Assembly: GCF_900108365.1 (NCBI RefSeq) | Contig: NZ_FNWQ01000006.1 | Location: forward strand, 124,001 to 188,000 | Origin: Chryseobacterium culicis | GTDB lineage: Bacteria > Bacteroidota > Bacteroidia > Flavobacteriales > Weeksellaceae | Reading direction: 5' to 3' | DNA length: 64,000 nucleotides | Shown here: positions 1 to 8,593 of the stretch, piece by piece | How the letters are laid out: the number at the start of each line of letters is the position of its first letter | Position numbering within the stretch: the first letter of the stretch is position 1 | Program-made: the position numbers and the translations under genes | The notes under the pieces: generated by a model | Database searches by the model: none | Told to the model about the DNA's origin: nothing | The model's input: the letters and a program-made list of their open reading frames with translations, nothing else

Positions 1-1048
1 TCTGTTCTTCCCCCAGCAATCTACCCCAGGGCTTGAGGTCATCCACTCTCTCACAGATAATTTTTATAATCGCAATGGCCGGAATACACAGGAACATTCC
101 TGCTATTCCCCAGAGATGTTCTCCTAAAAGAATACCGATAAAAGAAAACAAAGCATTGATCTTTACTTTTGAGCCTACAACAAAAGGCAGAACAATATTT
201 CCGTCTATTGCATGGATCCCTATATATCCCAAAGCCACATAGATACATGTTGAAGGAGTGGAAGTGGCAAATGCTATAAAGCAGGAGATTAAAAGGGAAA
301 TAAAAATTCCGAGATATGGAATAACGTTTAGCAATCCCGTCAAAACTCCTAAAAGGATAGCATATTTTACGCCCAAAATGGTAAGCAGGACAGAAGTAAG
401 GATAGAAACAATAATCACCTGAAGAAAAAGCCCGAAGATATATTTCTTCGTCATGACGCGGATTTCACTTACCGCTTCCTGTACACTGGCTTTATGTCTT
501 TCGTTGAAAACAGTAACAATAAAATTATTTAAAAGTCTTCTGTAATTTAAAATAAAGATAAAAAACAGGGTGAAAAATATAATGAATCCAAATCCCGTTG
601 AAAAAATTCCGAATGTAAAACCCAGAATGACTCCTGAAGAAGATAAAAGTTTATTCAATCCCTGATTGATATAATCTACCTGTTCATCTACCTTTACATT
701 GAATGTTTTGGAAACCCAATGCTGAAGGCCATTAAAAACAGTAGTGAACTGTTCTTTGAGATGAGGAAGGTCCTTGCTGAAATCCGAAAGCTGATTGGTG
801 AAGAAATAAATGATCCCGCCTAAAATAACCAGCATGATAAACACTGAAGTCATTGTTGACATAGACCTCGGAAACCTCAATTTTCTTTCCATAAAAGTGG
901 CAGCCGGCAAAAACAGCATTGCCATCAGGAAAGCAAGGAAAAAGGGAGCTAAAATACTCTGCCCCAATGCTAAAAGATAACCAAGGCCAATGATGGAGAT
1001 CACCACAAGCGTAAGCTTGACAAGGAAAGGAAGTCTAAGAAAATTCAT
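1..1048 (-). CDS. AI-2E family transporter (partial, C-terminus beyond window)
   Basis: Translating the minus strand from the ATG at 1046-1048 gives an open frame of about 349 codons that runs off the window. It starts MNFLRLPFLVKLTLVV and carries several hydrophobic helices: an N-terminal pair, a central pair, and a C-terminal block with the sequence GLLNVIPYLGIFISLL. That order (paired N-terminal helices, a soluble amphipathic middle, then the N-x-IPY-G segment) is the signature of the AI-2E/PerM (UPF0118) permease family. Members are inner-membrane proteins variously linked to autoinducer-2 or ion efflux; the substrate here cannot be told. It lies 206 bp downstream of lon on the same strand, separated by a terminator, so it is probably transcribed independently. 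Confidence 0.85.
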   Translation of the reverse strand, partial: MNFLRLPFLVKLTLVVISIIGLGYLLALGQSILAPFFLAFLMAMLFLPAATFMERKLRFPRSMSTMTSVFIMLVILGGIIYFFTNQLSDFSKDLPHLKEQFTTVFNGLQHWVSKTFNVKVDEQVDYINQGLNKLLSSSGVILGFTFGIFSTGFGFIIFFTLFFIFILNYRRLLNNFIVTVFNERHKASVQEAVSEIRVMTKKYIFGLFLQVIIVSILTSVLLTILGVKYAILLGVLTGLLNVIPYLGIFISLLISCFIAFATSTPSTCIYVALGYIGIHAIDGNIVLPFVVGSKVKINALFSFIGILLGEHLWGIAGMFLCIPAIAIIKIICERVDDLKPWGRLLGEEQ

Positions 1049-1066
1049 AATCTATAAATATGCGGT

Positions 1067-1156
1067 GTGGAATAAAAATAAGAAAACCCCTCAGAATTAA
1101 AAAGATTTTTATGCAATTCTTCAGAATTATCTTGTGTTCTGCAAATTTTATTCCAC
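1067..1156. repeat. 90-bp element bounded by an 11-bp inverted repeat
   Basis: GTGGAATAAAA at 1067-1077 is matched exactly by its reverse complement at 1146-1156. Between them the 8-mer CAGAATTA occurs twice. It sits in the gap between the AI-2E gene and lon. It could be a large hairpin in RNA or a miniature inverted-repeat element; nothing in this window decides. Confidence 0.5.
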
Positions 1157-1184
1157 GTCCTGAGAAAAACTGTGCTTTTTGTAT

Positions 1185-1223
1185 AAAAAACGGAAACACG
1201 CCCTGAATATCAGAACGTGTTTC
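1185..1223 (-). terminator. Rho-independent terminator of lon
   Basis: Read on the minus strand, GAAACACG (1216-1223) pairs with CGTGTTTC (1193-1200), with an inner CTGA/TCAG helix in the loop. A run of T follows (A run at 1185-1190 on the plus strand). It lies 32 bp after the lon stop. Confidence 0.7.
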
Positions 1224-1254
1224 TTTATTGAGAAGTTAATATGTTATCAATTGT

Positions 1255-3660
1255 TTATTCTTCGATGGCGATGTCAATCACTTCTTCCATTCTGTTCACA
1301 TAGTGTACTTTAAGATCTTTTAAATAATCTTTTTTAATCTCTTCCACGTCTTTTCTGTTGGCTTCACAAAGGATAACATCTTTAATTCCAGCTCTTGTTG
1401 CTGCCAGAAGCTTTTCTTTGATTCCTCCTACAGGAAGCACTTTTCCTCTTAGTGTAATTTCTCCCGTCATCGCAAGGTGAGGTTTTATCTTCTTGTTTTT
1501 GAAAGAAGACACCATGGATGTGAGCATGGCGATCCCTGCAGAAGGCCCGTCTTTAGGTGTGGCTCCCTCAGGAACGTGAACGTGAATGTTTTTCTTATCG
1601 AGATCTTCCTGAGGAATTCCCAGTTCATCATGCTTCGCTTTAATATACTCAAGAGCAATGGTGGCAGATTCCTTCATCACCGTTCCAAGGTTTCCAGTCA
1701 TGGTCAGAGCACCTTTTCCGTTGCTTAATATGCTTTCAATATAAAGAATATCACCCCCTACACTGGTCCATGCAAGACCCGTTACTACGCCAGGAACTCC
1801 GGTAATTTCAGATAAGCTTTTCGGTCTTGGAACCCCCAAAATTTCATCCACTTTTTCCAAAGAGATTTTGGGATCGTATTCTTTTACCAGGGCTGTCTGT
1901 AATGCGACCCATCTTGCAATGGCGGCAATTCTTTTTTCGAGCGATCTTACACCGCTTTCTGAGGTATGAGCCTCTACAATGTGCTTAAGTTCCGTATTTC
2001 CCAGTTTGAATGACTTGGCATCCAGACCATTTTCTTCCTGTTGCTTTTTGATTAAATGTCTTTTGGCAATTTCAATTTTTTCCTCCAGCGTATAACCGGC
2101 AATCTGAATGATCTCCGTTCTGTCCAAAAGCGGGGTCTGTATTGTTGAAAGCGAGTTTGCAGTAGCAATAAACATTACTTTTGAAAGGTCATAACCCATC
2201 TCCAGGAAATTGTCATAGAAAGACTTGTTTTGCTCCGGATCAAGAACTTCCAGAAGTGCTGAGCTTGGATCTCCATGCTGGCCCTGTCCTATTTTATCAA
2301 TCTCATCAAGTACAATTACCGGGTTTGAAGTACCGGATTTTTTGATGGACTGTAAAATTCTTCCCGCCATGGCGCCAATGTACGTCTTTCTGTGTCCGCG
2401 GATTTCACTTTCATCATGCAAACCACCTAGAGATAATCTTACATATTTTCTTCCTAAAGCATCAGCAATAGATTTTCCCAAAGAAGTCTTACCCACTCCC
2501 GGAGGCCCTACCAATAAAAGAATAGGAGATTTCATGTTGTTTTTCAGTTTTAAAACAGCCATATGCTCCAGGATTCTTTTTTTGATGTCTTCCAATCCGA
2601 AGTGAGCTTTGTCAAGCACTTTCTCAGCTTTAGCAATATCAAAAATATCTTTTGTATAAGTTTCCCATGGAAGATCAGTGAAGAAATCAAGATAATTTCT
2701 CTGCACATTATAATCCGGAGAATTAGGATTCTGACGTTGAAGTCTGCTGATTTCTTTCTGAAAATGATCCTCTACCTCCTTGCTCCATTTTTTATTTTTA
2801 GCCTTGGCAATAAGATCTTCAACATCACTTTCAGGTCCGCCGCCAAGCTCCTCCTGAATCGTTCTGATCTGCTGATTCAGGAAATATTCTCTCTGCTGTT
2901 TATCCAGATCCTTTGAGGTTTTCTGATGAATCTGGCTTCTGAGCTCCAGCTTTCTGAAATCTTCATGCATCATCTCATAGCACTGATTGGCTCTGATCAT
3001 CAGGCTTTTCTCTTCGAGAAGCTTTTGCTTTGCAACGGAAGAGAAATTAGCATTTGTACAGATGAAATTCAGAAGATCATCGTTATTGTTTATATTTTTG
3101 ATGGCGAAGTTGGCCGCATTGGGAATATTGGGATCCAGTTCTATAATCTTTAAAGCAAGATCTTTGATGTTCTCCAGCAGTGCCTCATATTCATCCTGAT
3201 TTTTAGGACGCGTATCTTTTAATTTTGATATTTCTGCTTTGAAGTAAGGTTGTTTATCAACAATTTTTTTAATCTTAAATCGGTGAAACCCCTTGGTTAT
3301 TGCTGTAATATTACCTTCCGGAAGCTTAATAATCTTAATGATCTTAGCCAATGTACCGGTAGTGTAAATATCTTTTTCCGAAGGCTGCTCCAGATCCGAA
3401 TTTTTCTGGCTTACAATTCCAATGAAATCACCATTTTTCTGGGCTTCCTCAAGAAGCTGTATCGAGGTTTTTCTTCCTGCAGTGATAGGAATTACCACAT
3501 TCGGGAACATCACCATATTTCTTACGGGAAGTATCGGGAATATTTTCTGTTCGGAATTTTTATCGGTCTCAGCGAAGTCGGAAAGATTGATTTCTTCAGT
3601 TACGATATCAAATCCGTCACTGATCATTTCTTCTAAACTTATATCTTCAAATTCTGTCAT
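1255..3660 (-). CDS. lon: ATP-dependent endopeptidase Lon
   Basis: Cytosolic ATP-dependent serine protease that degrades misfolded and short-lived regulatory proteins. The 801-residue product has the N-terminal LON substrate-binding domain (PILPVRNMVMFPNVVIPI near residue 45), an AAA+ module with Walker A GPPGVGKT and Walker B VIVLDEIDKI, and a C-terminal protease domain. The catalytic serine lies in KDGPSAG (about residue 707) and the partner lysine in GGIKEKLLAA (about 750), so the Ser-Lys dyad is intact. Length is normal for bacterial LonA. A TTG two codons upstream is in frame, but the ATG is the likelier start. A perfect 17-bp palindrome lies 10 bp upstream of it. A single-gene unit with its own terminator. 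Confidence 0.97.
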   Translation of the reverse strand: MTEFEDISLEEMISDGFDIVTEEINLSDFAETDKNSEQKIFPILPVRNMVMFPNVVIPITAGRKTSIQLLEEAQKNGDFIGIVSQKNSDLEQPSEKDIYTTGTLAKIIKIIKLPEGNITAITKGFHRFKIKKIVDKQPYFKAEISKLKDTRPKNQDEYEALLENIKDLALKIIELDPNIPNAANFAIKNINNNDDLLNFICTNANFSSVAKQKLLEEKSLMIRANQCYEMMHEDFRKLELRSQIHQKTSKDLDKQQREYFLNQQIRTIQEELGGGPESDVEDLIAKAKNKKWSKEVEDHFQKEISRLQRQNPNSPDYNVQRNYLDFFTDLPWETYTKDIFDIAKAEKVLDKAHFGLEDIKKRILEHMAVLKLKNNMKSPILLLVGPPGVGKTSLGKSIADALGRKYVRLSLGGLHDESEIRGHRKTYIGAMAGRILQSIKKSGTSNPVIVLDEIDKIGQGQHGDPSSALLEVLDPEQNKSFYDNFLEMGYDLSKVMFIATANSLSTIQTPLLDRTEIIQIAGYTLEEKIEIAKRHLIKKQQEENGLDAKSFKLGNTELKHIVEAHTSESGVRSLEKRIAAIARWVALQTALVKEYDPKISLEKVDEILGVPRPKSLSEITGVPGVVTGLAWTSVGGDILYIESILSNGKGALTMTGNLGTVMKESATIALEYIKAKHDELGIPQEDLDKKNIHVHVPEGATPKDGPSAGIAMLTSMVSSFKNKKIKPHLAMTGEITLRGKVLPVGGIKEKLLAATRAGIKDVILCEANRKDVEEIKKDYLKDLKVHYVNRMEEVIDIAIEE

Positions 3661-3669
3661 AGTCAATCG

Positions 3670-3686
3670 AATGACAAATTGTCATT
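3670..3686. promoter_or_regulatory. Perfect palindrome upstream of lon (candidate operator)
   Basis: AATGACAA-A-TTGTCATT is an exact 8-bp inverted repeat with one central base, ending 10 bp before the lon ATG. Its size and position suit a repressor site or a very short RNA hairpin over the ribosome landing zone. It does not match the CIRCE/HrcA consensus. Confidence 0.45.
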
Positions 3687-3883
3687 TTCGTTTTTTATCG
3701 TTAAAAGGATTTTTTATAATACGCACTGAAAACGTGTGGCATATTATAATATTCTTAAGATGCACAATACTTATGCCATTTGTTTTTTACTTAAAAATAC
3801 GGTCAAAATTTCCTTTTTTAGATAATCTTTGCATTAAAAATCAAAATAAAGCAGTTCTGTTTCTGTAATTTCTTAAAAATGTG

Positions 3884-3891
3884 TATTTTCG
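3884..3891 (+). promoter_or_regulatory. Bacteroidota-type -7 element, upstream of the PpiD-like gene
   Basis: TATTTTCG resembles TAnnTTTG with one change and lies 29 bp before the ATG at 3921. The same variant precedes the serine hydrolase gene at 57202. No clear -33 TTG. Confidence 0.4.
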
Positions 3892-3920
3892 CAAACTGAT
3901 AAAAAACTATAATTTATAAA

Positions 3921-6074
3921 ATGGCAATTTTAGGACAGATTAGGAGTAAGCCTTGGCTTTTAATGGGAGTAATAGCCTTAGCGCTTTTGGCGTTCTTGGT
4001 GAACCCCGATAGTATTGACAAGGTTTTTGGAAAGAATCCTGATGTTTTAGGAAAAGTAAATGGTGAGAAAATCACCCGCGAAGAGTTCAATGACCAGCTT
4101 TTCGTGTTGCAGCAACAGGCTGATCAGCAAGGACGTCCGAAAAACGGTCTTGAAGAGCAGGCTTGGCAGTTACTTGTACAATCCAAACTTATCAAACAGC
4201 AGTTTGAGAAGCTGGGCTTTGAAATGACTGATGATTATTTCTGGAATCAGATCCAGTATGATCAGATGTTTGCTCAGAATCAGCAGTTCTTTGATGAGAA
4301 AGGTAATTTTAAAACTCAAGAGCTTAAAAAAGAAATTGAAACATTAAAAAACACCAATCCTGAAGGGTATAACCAATGGTTGAAAACTAAAAAGACTATT
4401 GAGTACAGACTTATGGCAAGACAGGTGTTTACCAATATTTCAGCAGGTATCACTACCGGTAAGAAAGAAGCCGAAGAATTGATGAAGCAGAGAGATCAGC
4501 TTGCAGATATCGACTTTGTAAAAGTGGACTATGCAGCGTATCTTCAGAAAACAAAGATCAATGTTACTACACAGGATCTTGCTGACTACATCAAGCAGCA
4601 CCCTGTCATGTTCAAAGCTGAGCCAAGCAGAAATATCGGTATCGTATTTTTCCCATCTAAACCTAGTGCTGCAGATGACGCAGCCGCTCTGAAAGAAATC
4701 ACAAAATTATATTCAGGAGGTACAGATGCGAGCGGAGGTACAGAAAACTTCCAGAATACGAAAAACGATTCTATGTTTGTTACAGCAAACTCTGATGCGC
4801 CATTCAACCCACAATATGTAAACCCTGCACAATTGCCTCCAACAATCAAAGATCAGATTGCTTCTGCAGCAATCGGTCAGACTTTTGGCCCTTACAAAGA
4901 GCAGGATGTTTATGTAGTATCTAAATTGGTAGGAAAAAGAGCTTCAGACTCTACTTTATCAAGACATATTCTTATTGCATTCAAAGGAAGCCCTGCCGGG
5001 GAAGGAGTAACAAGAACAAAAGAGCAGGCTAAAAAACTGGCTGACTCTATCGGAGCTATTGTAAAAGCAACACCAGCCAGATTTACAGAATTCTTAAAGC
5101 TTTCCAGCGATCCGAATTCTGCAGCACAGGGAGGGAGCTTAGGATGGACAACTCCGGAAACTCCTTTCGTTCCTGAATTCCTTACTTACCTGGCCAACAA
5201 TCCTAAAGGAGCTACAGGGGTAGTAGAAACGCAGTTCGGTTATCATATCATCAATATTGAAGATAAAAAATCAGGATCTATGGGGTATAAAGTTGCTAAC
5301 CTTGTAAAAGCAATCAAACCTTCAGATGCTACTGAGGCAGAAACAGATAAAAAATCAAGAAAATTCATTCAGCAGGTTCAGGGGAAATCTTTCAACGATT
5401 TCGTGAACATTGCTAAGAAAGGTAATTACCAGTTCTCCAATCCAAAGGCAGCGAAAAGATTTGAAGGCCAGCTTCAGGGCTTAGGCACTGATAAAGATCC
5501 GGAGATCCTTACTTGGGCTTTTGATAAGAAAAGAACTAAAGGAGATACTGAATTATTTACTGTAGAAGGAACAGGAGATAAGATTGTAGTGTATCTGAAC
5601 GGAAAACAGGAAGCAGGTCTTGCTGATCCGGAATCTGTAAGAGACCAAATTGAAGTTGTCGTTAAAAATAAATTGGCTGCAAAACAAATTTCGGATAAAA
5701 TTACAGCGGCTAAAGCTTCAAGCTTAGATCAGATCGCTAAATTATTTGCAGCTCCGAAACAGTCTGCTCAGGTGAACTTACTTAACCCTTCAGTAGCGGG
5801 TGCTATGGAACCTAAAGTTGCCGGTGCTGCATTTGGTGTGGCAAAAGGTAAACTTTCCAACCCTGTTGAAGGAGGAACAGGTGTTTATGTTCTGATCAAA
5901 AAATCTGAAACAGTAAACAAACAGCCTGGAGACCTTAAACAGTTTACAGAATCTCTTACTCAGAGAAGTGCGGGAATGTTCGGGCAGGCTTGGATGAAGA
6001 GCCTTCAGGACAACGCAGATATCGAAGATTACAGAATCGAGATCTGGAATAAACTGGGACATCAGCAACAATAA
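3921..6074 (+). CDS. PpiD/SurA-like peptidylprolyl isomerase, membrane-anchored
   Basis: A 717-residue periplasmic folding factor. One N-terminal transmembrane helix (about residues 12-30, LLMGVIALALLAFLV) follows a short cytoplasmic end, as in PpiD. A SurA_N-type chaperone region (KVNGEKITREEFNDQL) follows, then a parvulin/rotamase domain at about residues 340-450 that contains RHILIAF, GGSLGWTTPE and FGYHIINIEDKK. Parvulin domains isomerise X-Pro bonds; in this family chaperoning of outer-membrane proteins is usually the main job. The large, poorly conserved C-terminal part is normal for Bacteroidota homologues. Stands alone, with its own promoter-like element and a strong terminator. PpiD-like rather than SurA because of the transmembrane anchor. 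Confidence 0.9.
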   Translation: MAILGQIRSKPWLLMGVIALALLAFLVNPDSIDKVFGKNPDVLGKVNGEKITREEFNDQLFVLQQQADQQGRPKNGLEEQAWQLLVQSKLIKQQFEKLGFEMTDDYFWNQIQYDQMFAQNQQFFDEKGNFKTQELKKEIETLKNTNPEGYNQWLKTKKTIEYRLMARQVFTNISAGITTGKKEAEELMKQRDQLADIDFVKVDYAAYLQKTKINVTTQDLADYIKQHPVMFKAEPSRNIGIVFFPSKPSAADDAAALKEITKLYSGGTDASGGTENFQNTKNDSMFVTANSDAPFNPQYVNPAQLPPTIKDQIASAAIGQTFGPYKEQDVYVVSKLVGKRASDSTLSRHILIAFKGSPAGEGVTRTKEQAKKLADSIGAIVKATPARFTEFLKLSSDPNSAAQGGSLGWTTPETPFVPEFLTYLANNPKGATGVVETQFGYHIINIEDKKSGSMGYKVANLVKAIKPSDATEAETDKKSRKFIQQVQGKSFNDFVNIAKKGNYQFSNPKAAKRFEGQLQGLGTDKDPEILTWAFDKKRTKGDTELFTVEGTGDKIVVYLNGKQEAGLADPESVRDQIEVVVKNKLAAKQISDKITAAKASSLDQIAKLFAAPKQSAQVNLLNPSVAGAMEPKVAGAAFGVAKGKLSNPVEGGTGVYVLIKKSETVNKQPGDLKQFTESLTQRSAGMFGQAWMKSLQDNADIEDYRIEIWNKLGHQQQ

Positions 6075-6095
6075 AGAATTCATTTCATATGATAT

Positions 6096-6128
6096 AAAAA
6101 GCGGCAAATTTTTTTGTCGCTTTTTTTT
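6096..6128 (+). terminator. Terminator after the PpiD-like gene
   Basis: AAAAAGCGGCAAA pairs with TTTGTCGCTTTTT (one G-T wobble), followed by a T run, 22 bp after the stop. Confidence 0.8.
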
Positions 6129-6174
6129 GTATTTATCGCAGAACAATAAAGGAAAAGATTTATTTAAAATGTAC

Positions 6175-6182
6175 TATATTTG
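6175..6182 (+). promoter_or_regulatory. -7 element TATATTTG before the mlaD-type operon
   Basis: Exact TAnnTTTG match, 22 bp before the GTG start at 6205. No good -33 TTG at 17-23 bp. Confidence 0.5.
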
Positions 6183-6204
6183 CTTATTAGAAAAAAATTA
6201 GCAA

Positions 6205-7155
6205 GTGAAGTTCAGTAAAGAATTAAAAGCTGGTGTGATCACACTTCTGGCCATTGTAGGTTTTGTGGTGTTGTTTCAGTTTATGAAAGGGAAAAGCCTT
6301 TTTACTACCGATAATATATTTTACGCAAAGTATGACAACGTAGAGGGGTTGGCACAGTCTTCGGCTGTTTCTATTAACGGTTTGAAAGTAGGGCAGGTGG
6401 ATAAAATTACTCCTCTGACTACAAAAGACGGTAAAATTAATTTTGTTGTAAAAATTACGGTAGATAACAAATTCGAATTCTCAAAAAACTCATCATTAGA
6501 GATTTTTGAGCCAGGATTAATGTCTGGTAAAGAAATGAGAGTTAATCTGGCATATGGAGGGCCAACGGCCAAAGATGGAGATACCCTGAAAGGTGCTTTC
6601 AAACTGGGAACATTAGGAAGCCTTTCTTCTCAGGTGGGCCCGGTAAAAGATCAGCTGCAGGTGGTTTTACATAGGGTAGACTCCCTGATGGCGAATGCCA
6701 ACCTGCTGGTGGATGCTCAAAACAGAGCTGAAATTAAAGCCTTATTATCCAATCTTAATAAAACAGTAGGCGCATTACAGGCTACAGCAGGAAGTGTAAA
6801 CAATCTTGTGGGCCACAATGATCCTAAATTGCAGAAAGTATTGGATGATGCAAGCCTTACCATGCAAAGTGGAAAGGTAACCCTGGATAAGTATGGAAAT
6901 CTGGCTCAGAGCATTGATACAAAGCAGTTGAATTCTACAATTGCAAATTTAGATGCTACTGTAGGCAAGTTAAATCAGGTAATTGGCGGTATCGATAGAG
7001 GAGAAGGTAGCTTAGGTAAGATTATGAAAGACGATCAGCTTTATAACAACCTGAATTCAGCTTCTACCAACTTAAATTCATTAATCGAAGATATGAAAGC
7101 GAACCCGAAGAGATATATCAACTTCTCGGTTTTCGGTAAAAATAACAAAGACTAA
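6205..7155 (+). CDS. MlaD/MCE-domain lipid-binding protein
   Basis: A 316-residue protein with one N-terminal membrane helix (about 11-28) and an MCE domain (about 36-115) in which GLAQSSAVSINGLKVGQV and PGLMSGKEMRVNL fit the family. The long C-terminal tail is helical and polar. MCE proteins form periplasmic hexameric rings that pass phospholipids between inner and outer membranes. No MlaE permease or MlaF ATPase is adjacent, so its transporter partners must lie elsewhere. The start is GTG; the TATATTTG element just upstream supports it. Eleven bp separate it from the following Fe-S gene, so co-transcription is likely. Confidence 0.88.
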   Translation: MKFSKELKAGVITLLAIVGFVVLFQFMKGKSLFTTDNIFYAKYDNVEGLAQSSAVSINGLKVGQVDKITPLTTKDGKINFVVKITVDNKFEFSKNSSLEIFEPGLMSGKEMRVNLAYGGPTAKDGDTLKGAFKLGTLGSLSSQVGPVKDQLQVVLHRVDSLMANANLLVDAQNRAEIKALLSNLNKTVGALQATAGSVNNLVGHNDPKLQKVLDDASLTMQSGKVTLDKYGNLAQSIDTKQLNSTIANLDATVGKLNQVIGGIDRGEGSLGKIMKDDQLYNNLNSASTNLNSLIEDMKANPKRYINFSVFGKNNKD

Positions 7156-7166
7156 TACGCCACCTT

Positions 7167-8504
7167 ATGCAGTACATTGGTAATATTATTTTCCTGATTT
7201 TATTAGTGGCAGGGTTCGGGCTCTTTGCTAAAAGCCTGCTCAAGATCTATAGGAATATCAGGTTAGGTCATGAAATTAATAGAAACGACAGAAAAGGAGA
7301 ACGCTGGAGCACTATGGCACGGGTTGCTATGGGGCAGAGTAAAATGACGGCACGTCCTGTTGCCGGAGTTCTGCACCTTTTCGTATATGTAGGTTTTGTG
7401 ATTATCAATATAGAACTTATTGAAATCATTGTAGATGGACTGTTTGGAACGCACCGTTTCCTGGCTTCTGTTTTCGGACACGGATTCTACAGCTTCTTTA
7501 CTGCAACATTAGAAATTTTAGCACTTCTTGTGGTAATCGGCGTAGTTATATTCTTTATCAGAAGAAACTTTTATGGTGTTAAAAGATTAACAATGAAAGA
7601 ACTTTTTGGCTGGCCAAAACAGGATGCCAACTGGATTCTTATCATAGAGTTTGCACTGATGGCGGCTTTCTTCACAATGAATGCGTCAGATTTTATTTTA
7701 CAGTCGAGAGGAGTTTTGCCAGAGCATGGAAGCTTCCCGATCAGTGAAATGACATTGGTTCCTTTTTTCGAAATCTTTAGTTTTGACAGCGGATTTTTGA
7801 TGTTCACAGAGAAAGCAGCATGGTGGTTCCACTTTGTGGGGATTCTTTTCTTTATGAATTATCTATATTATTCTAAGCACCTGCATATCATCCTGGCCTT
7901 TCCAAGTACATGGTACGCTAATCTTGAAAAGAAAGGAAAATTCAACAATCTTGAATCTGTCACTAAAGAGATTAAATTAATGATGGATCCTAATGCAGAT
8001 CCATATGCTGCTCCGGCAGAAGGAGCGGAAGCGGATGTACCTTCTAAATTTGGTGCAGAAGATATTTTTGATCTTAATCAGGTACAATTGCTTAATGCTT
8101 ATTCCTGTACAGAGTGCGGACGTTGTACCTCCGTTTGCCCCGCTAATATTACCGGTAAAAAACTTTCTCCAAGACTGATTCTGATGAAAACCAGAGACCG
8201 GTTGGAAGAAGTGGGCAGAAATATTGACCAAAACGGAAAATTTGTTGATGACGGTAAAAAGCTGTTGAACGACTATATTACCAAAGAAGAACTTTGGGCC
8301 TGTACCACATGTAATGCATGTACGGAAGCCTGTCCGGTATTGCTAGATCCGCTTTCCATTATTTTTGAAATGAGAAGATTCCTGGTAATGGAACAGTCTG
8401 CTGCCCCTCAGGAACTGAATCTGATGATGACCAATGTGGAAAACAATGCAGCGCCGTGGCAGTATAATCAGGCCGACCGTCTGAACTGGGCAAATGAAAA
8501 TTAG
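7167..8504 (+). CDS. Membrane-bound (Fe-S)-binding oxidoreductase subunit (HdrC/GlpC-like)
   Basis: The 445-residue protein has about five hydrophobic helices in its first 250 residues, then a soluble domain with two [4Fe-4S] motifs: CTECGRCTSVCP and CTTCNACTEACP. This matches membrane-bound electron-transfer subunits related to heterodisulfide reductase HdrC, DsrK/DsrM or the GlpC family. The following gene supplies two cysteine-rich (CCG) domains, so the pair together resembles a split HdrB/HdrC or GlpC unit that passes electrons between a cytoplasmic donor and the quinone pool. The real donor and acceptor are unknown. Sits 11 bp after the MCE gene. Confidence 0.85.
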   Translation: MQYIGNIIFLILLVAGFGLFAKSLLKIYRNIRLGHEINRNDRKGERWSTMARVAMGQSKMTARPVAGVLHLFVYVGFVIINIELIEIIVDGLFGTHRFLASVFGHGFYSFFTATLEILALLVVIGVVIFFIRRNFYGVKRLTMKELFGWPKQDANWILIIEFALMAAFFTMNASDFILQSRGVLPEHGSFPISEMTLVPFFEIFSFDSGFLMFTEKAAWWFHFVGILFFMNYLYYSKHLHIILAFPSTWYANLEKKGKFNNLESVTKEIKLMMDPNADPYAAPAEGAEADVPSKFGAEDIFDLNQVQLLNAYSCTECGRCTSVCPANITGKKLSPRLILMKTRDRLEEVGRNIDQNGKFVDDGKKLLNDYITKEELWACTTCNACTEACPVLLDPLSIIFEMRRFLVMEQSAAPQELNLMMTNVENNAAPWQYNQADRLNWANEN

Positions 8505-8508
8505 ATAA

Positions 8509-8584
8509 TTAATCAATTTGTAAGTTTGAAATTGATTAAAGTCTGCATCATTTTCAAATTTCCAAATTCTCACATTTTCAAATT
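8509..8584. repeat. Hairpin and direct repeat between the two Fe-S genes
   Basis: TTAATCAATTT (8509-8519) is exactly complementary to AAATTGATTAA (8529-8539), a stem with a 9-nt loop and no T run. The 12-mer CATTTTCAAATT then occurs twice, at 8549-8560 and 8573-8584, just before the next ATG. The stem could tune the ratio of the two subunits. Confidence 0.5.
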
Positions 8585-8593
8585 GAAAAAGAA

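Noticed and set aside
3250..3868. Plus-strand frames opposite the start of lon
   Set aside because: Antisense shadows of lon with low-complexity, phenylalanine/isoleucine-rich translations.
6321..6602. Minus-strand open frame opposite the MCE gene
   Set aside because: Shadow frame antisense to a clear family gene; no promoter or homology features.
8541..8590. Tandem array of short repeats before the CCG protein
   Set aside because: Only two copies of the 12-mer; too few for an array, kept as a minor repeat feature.
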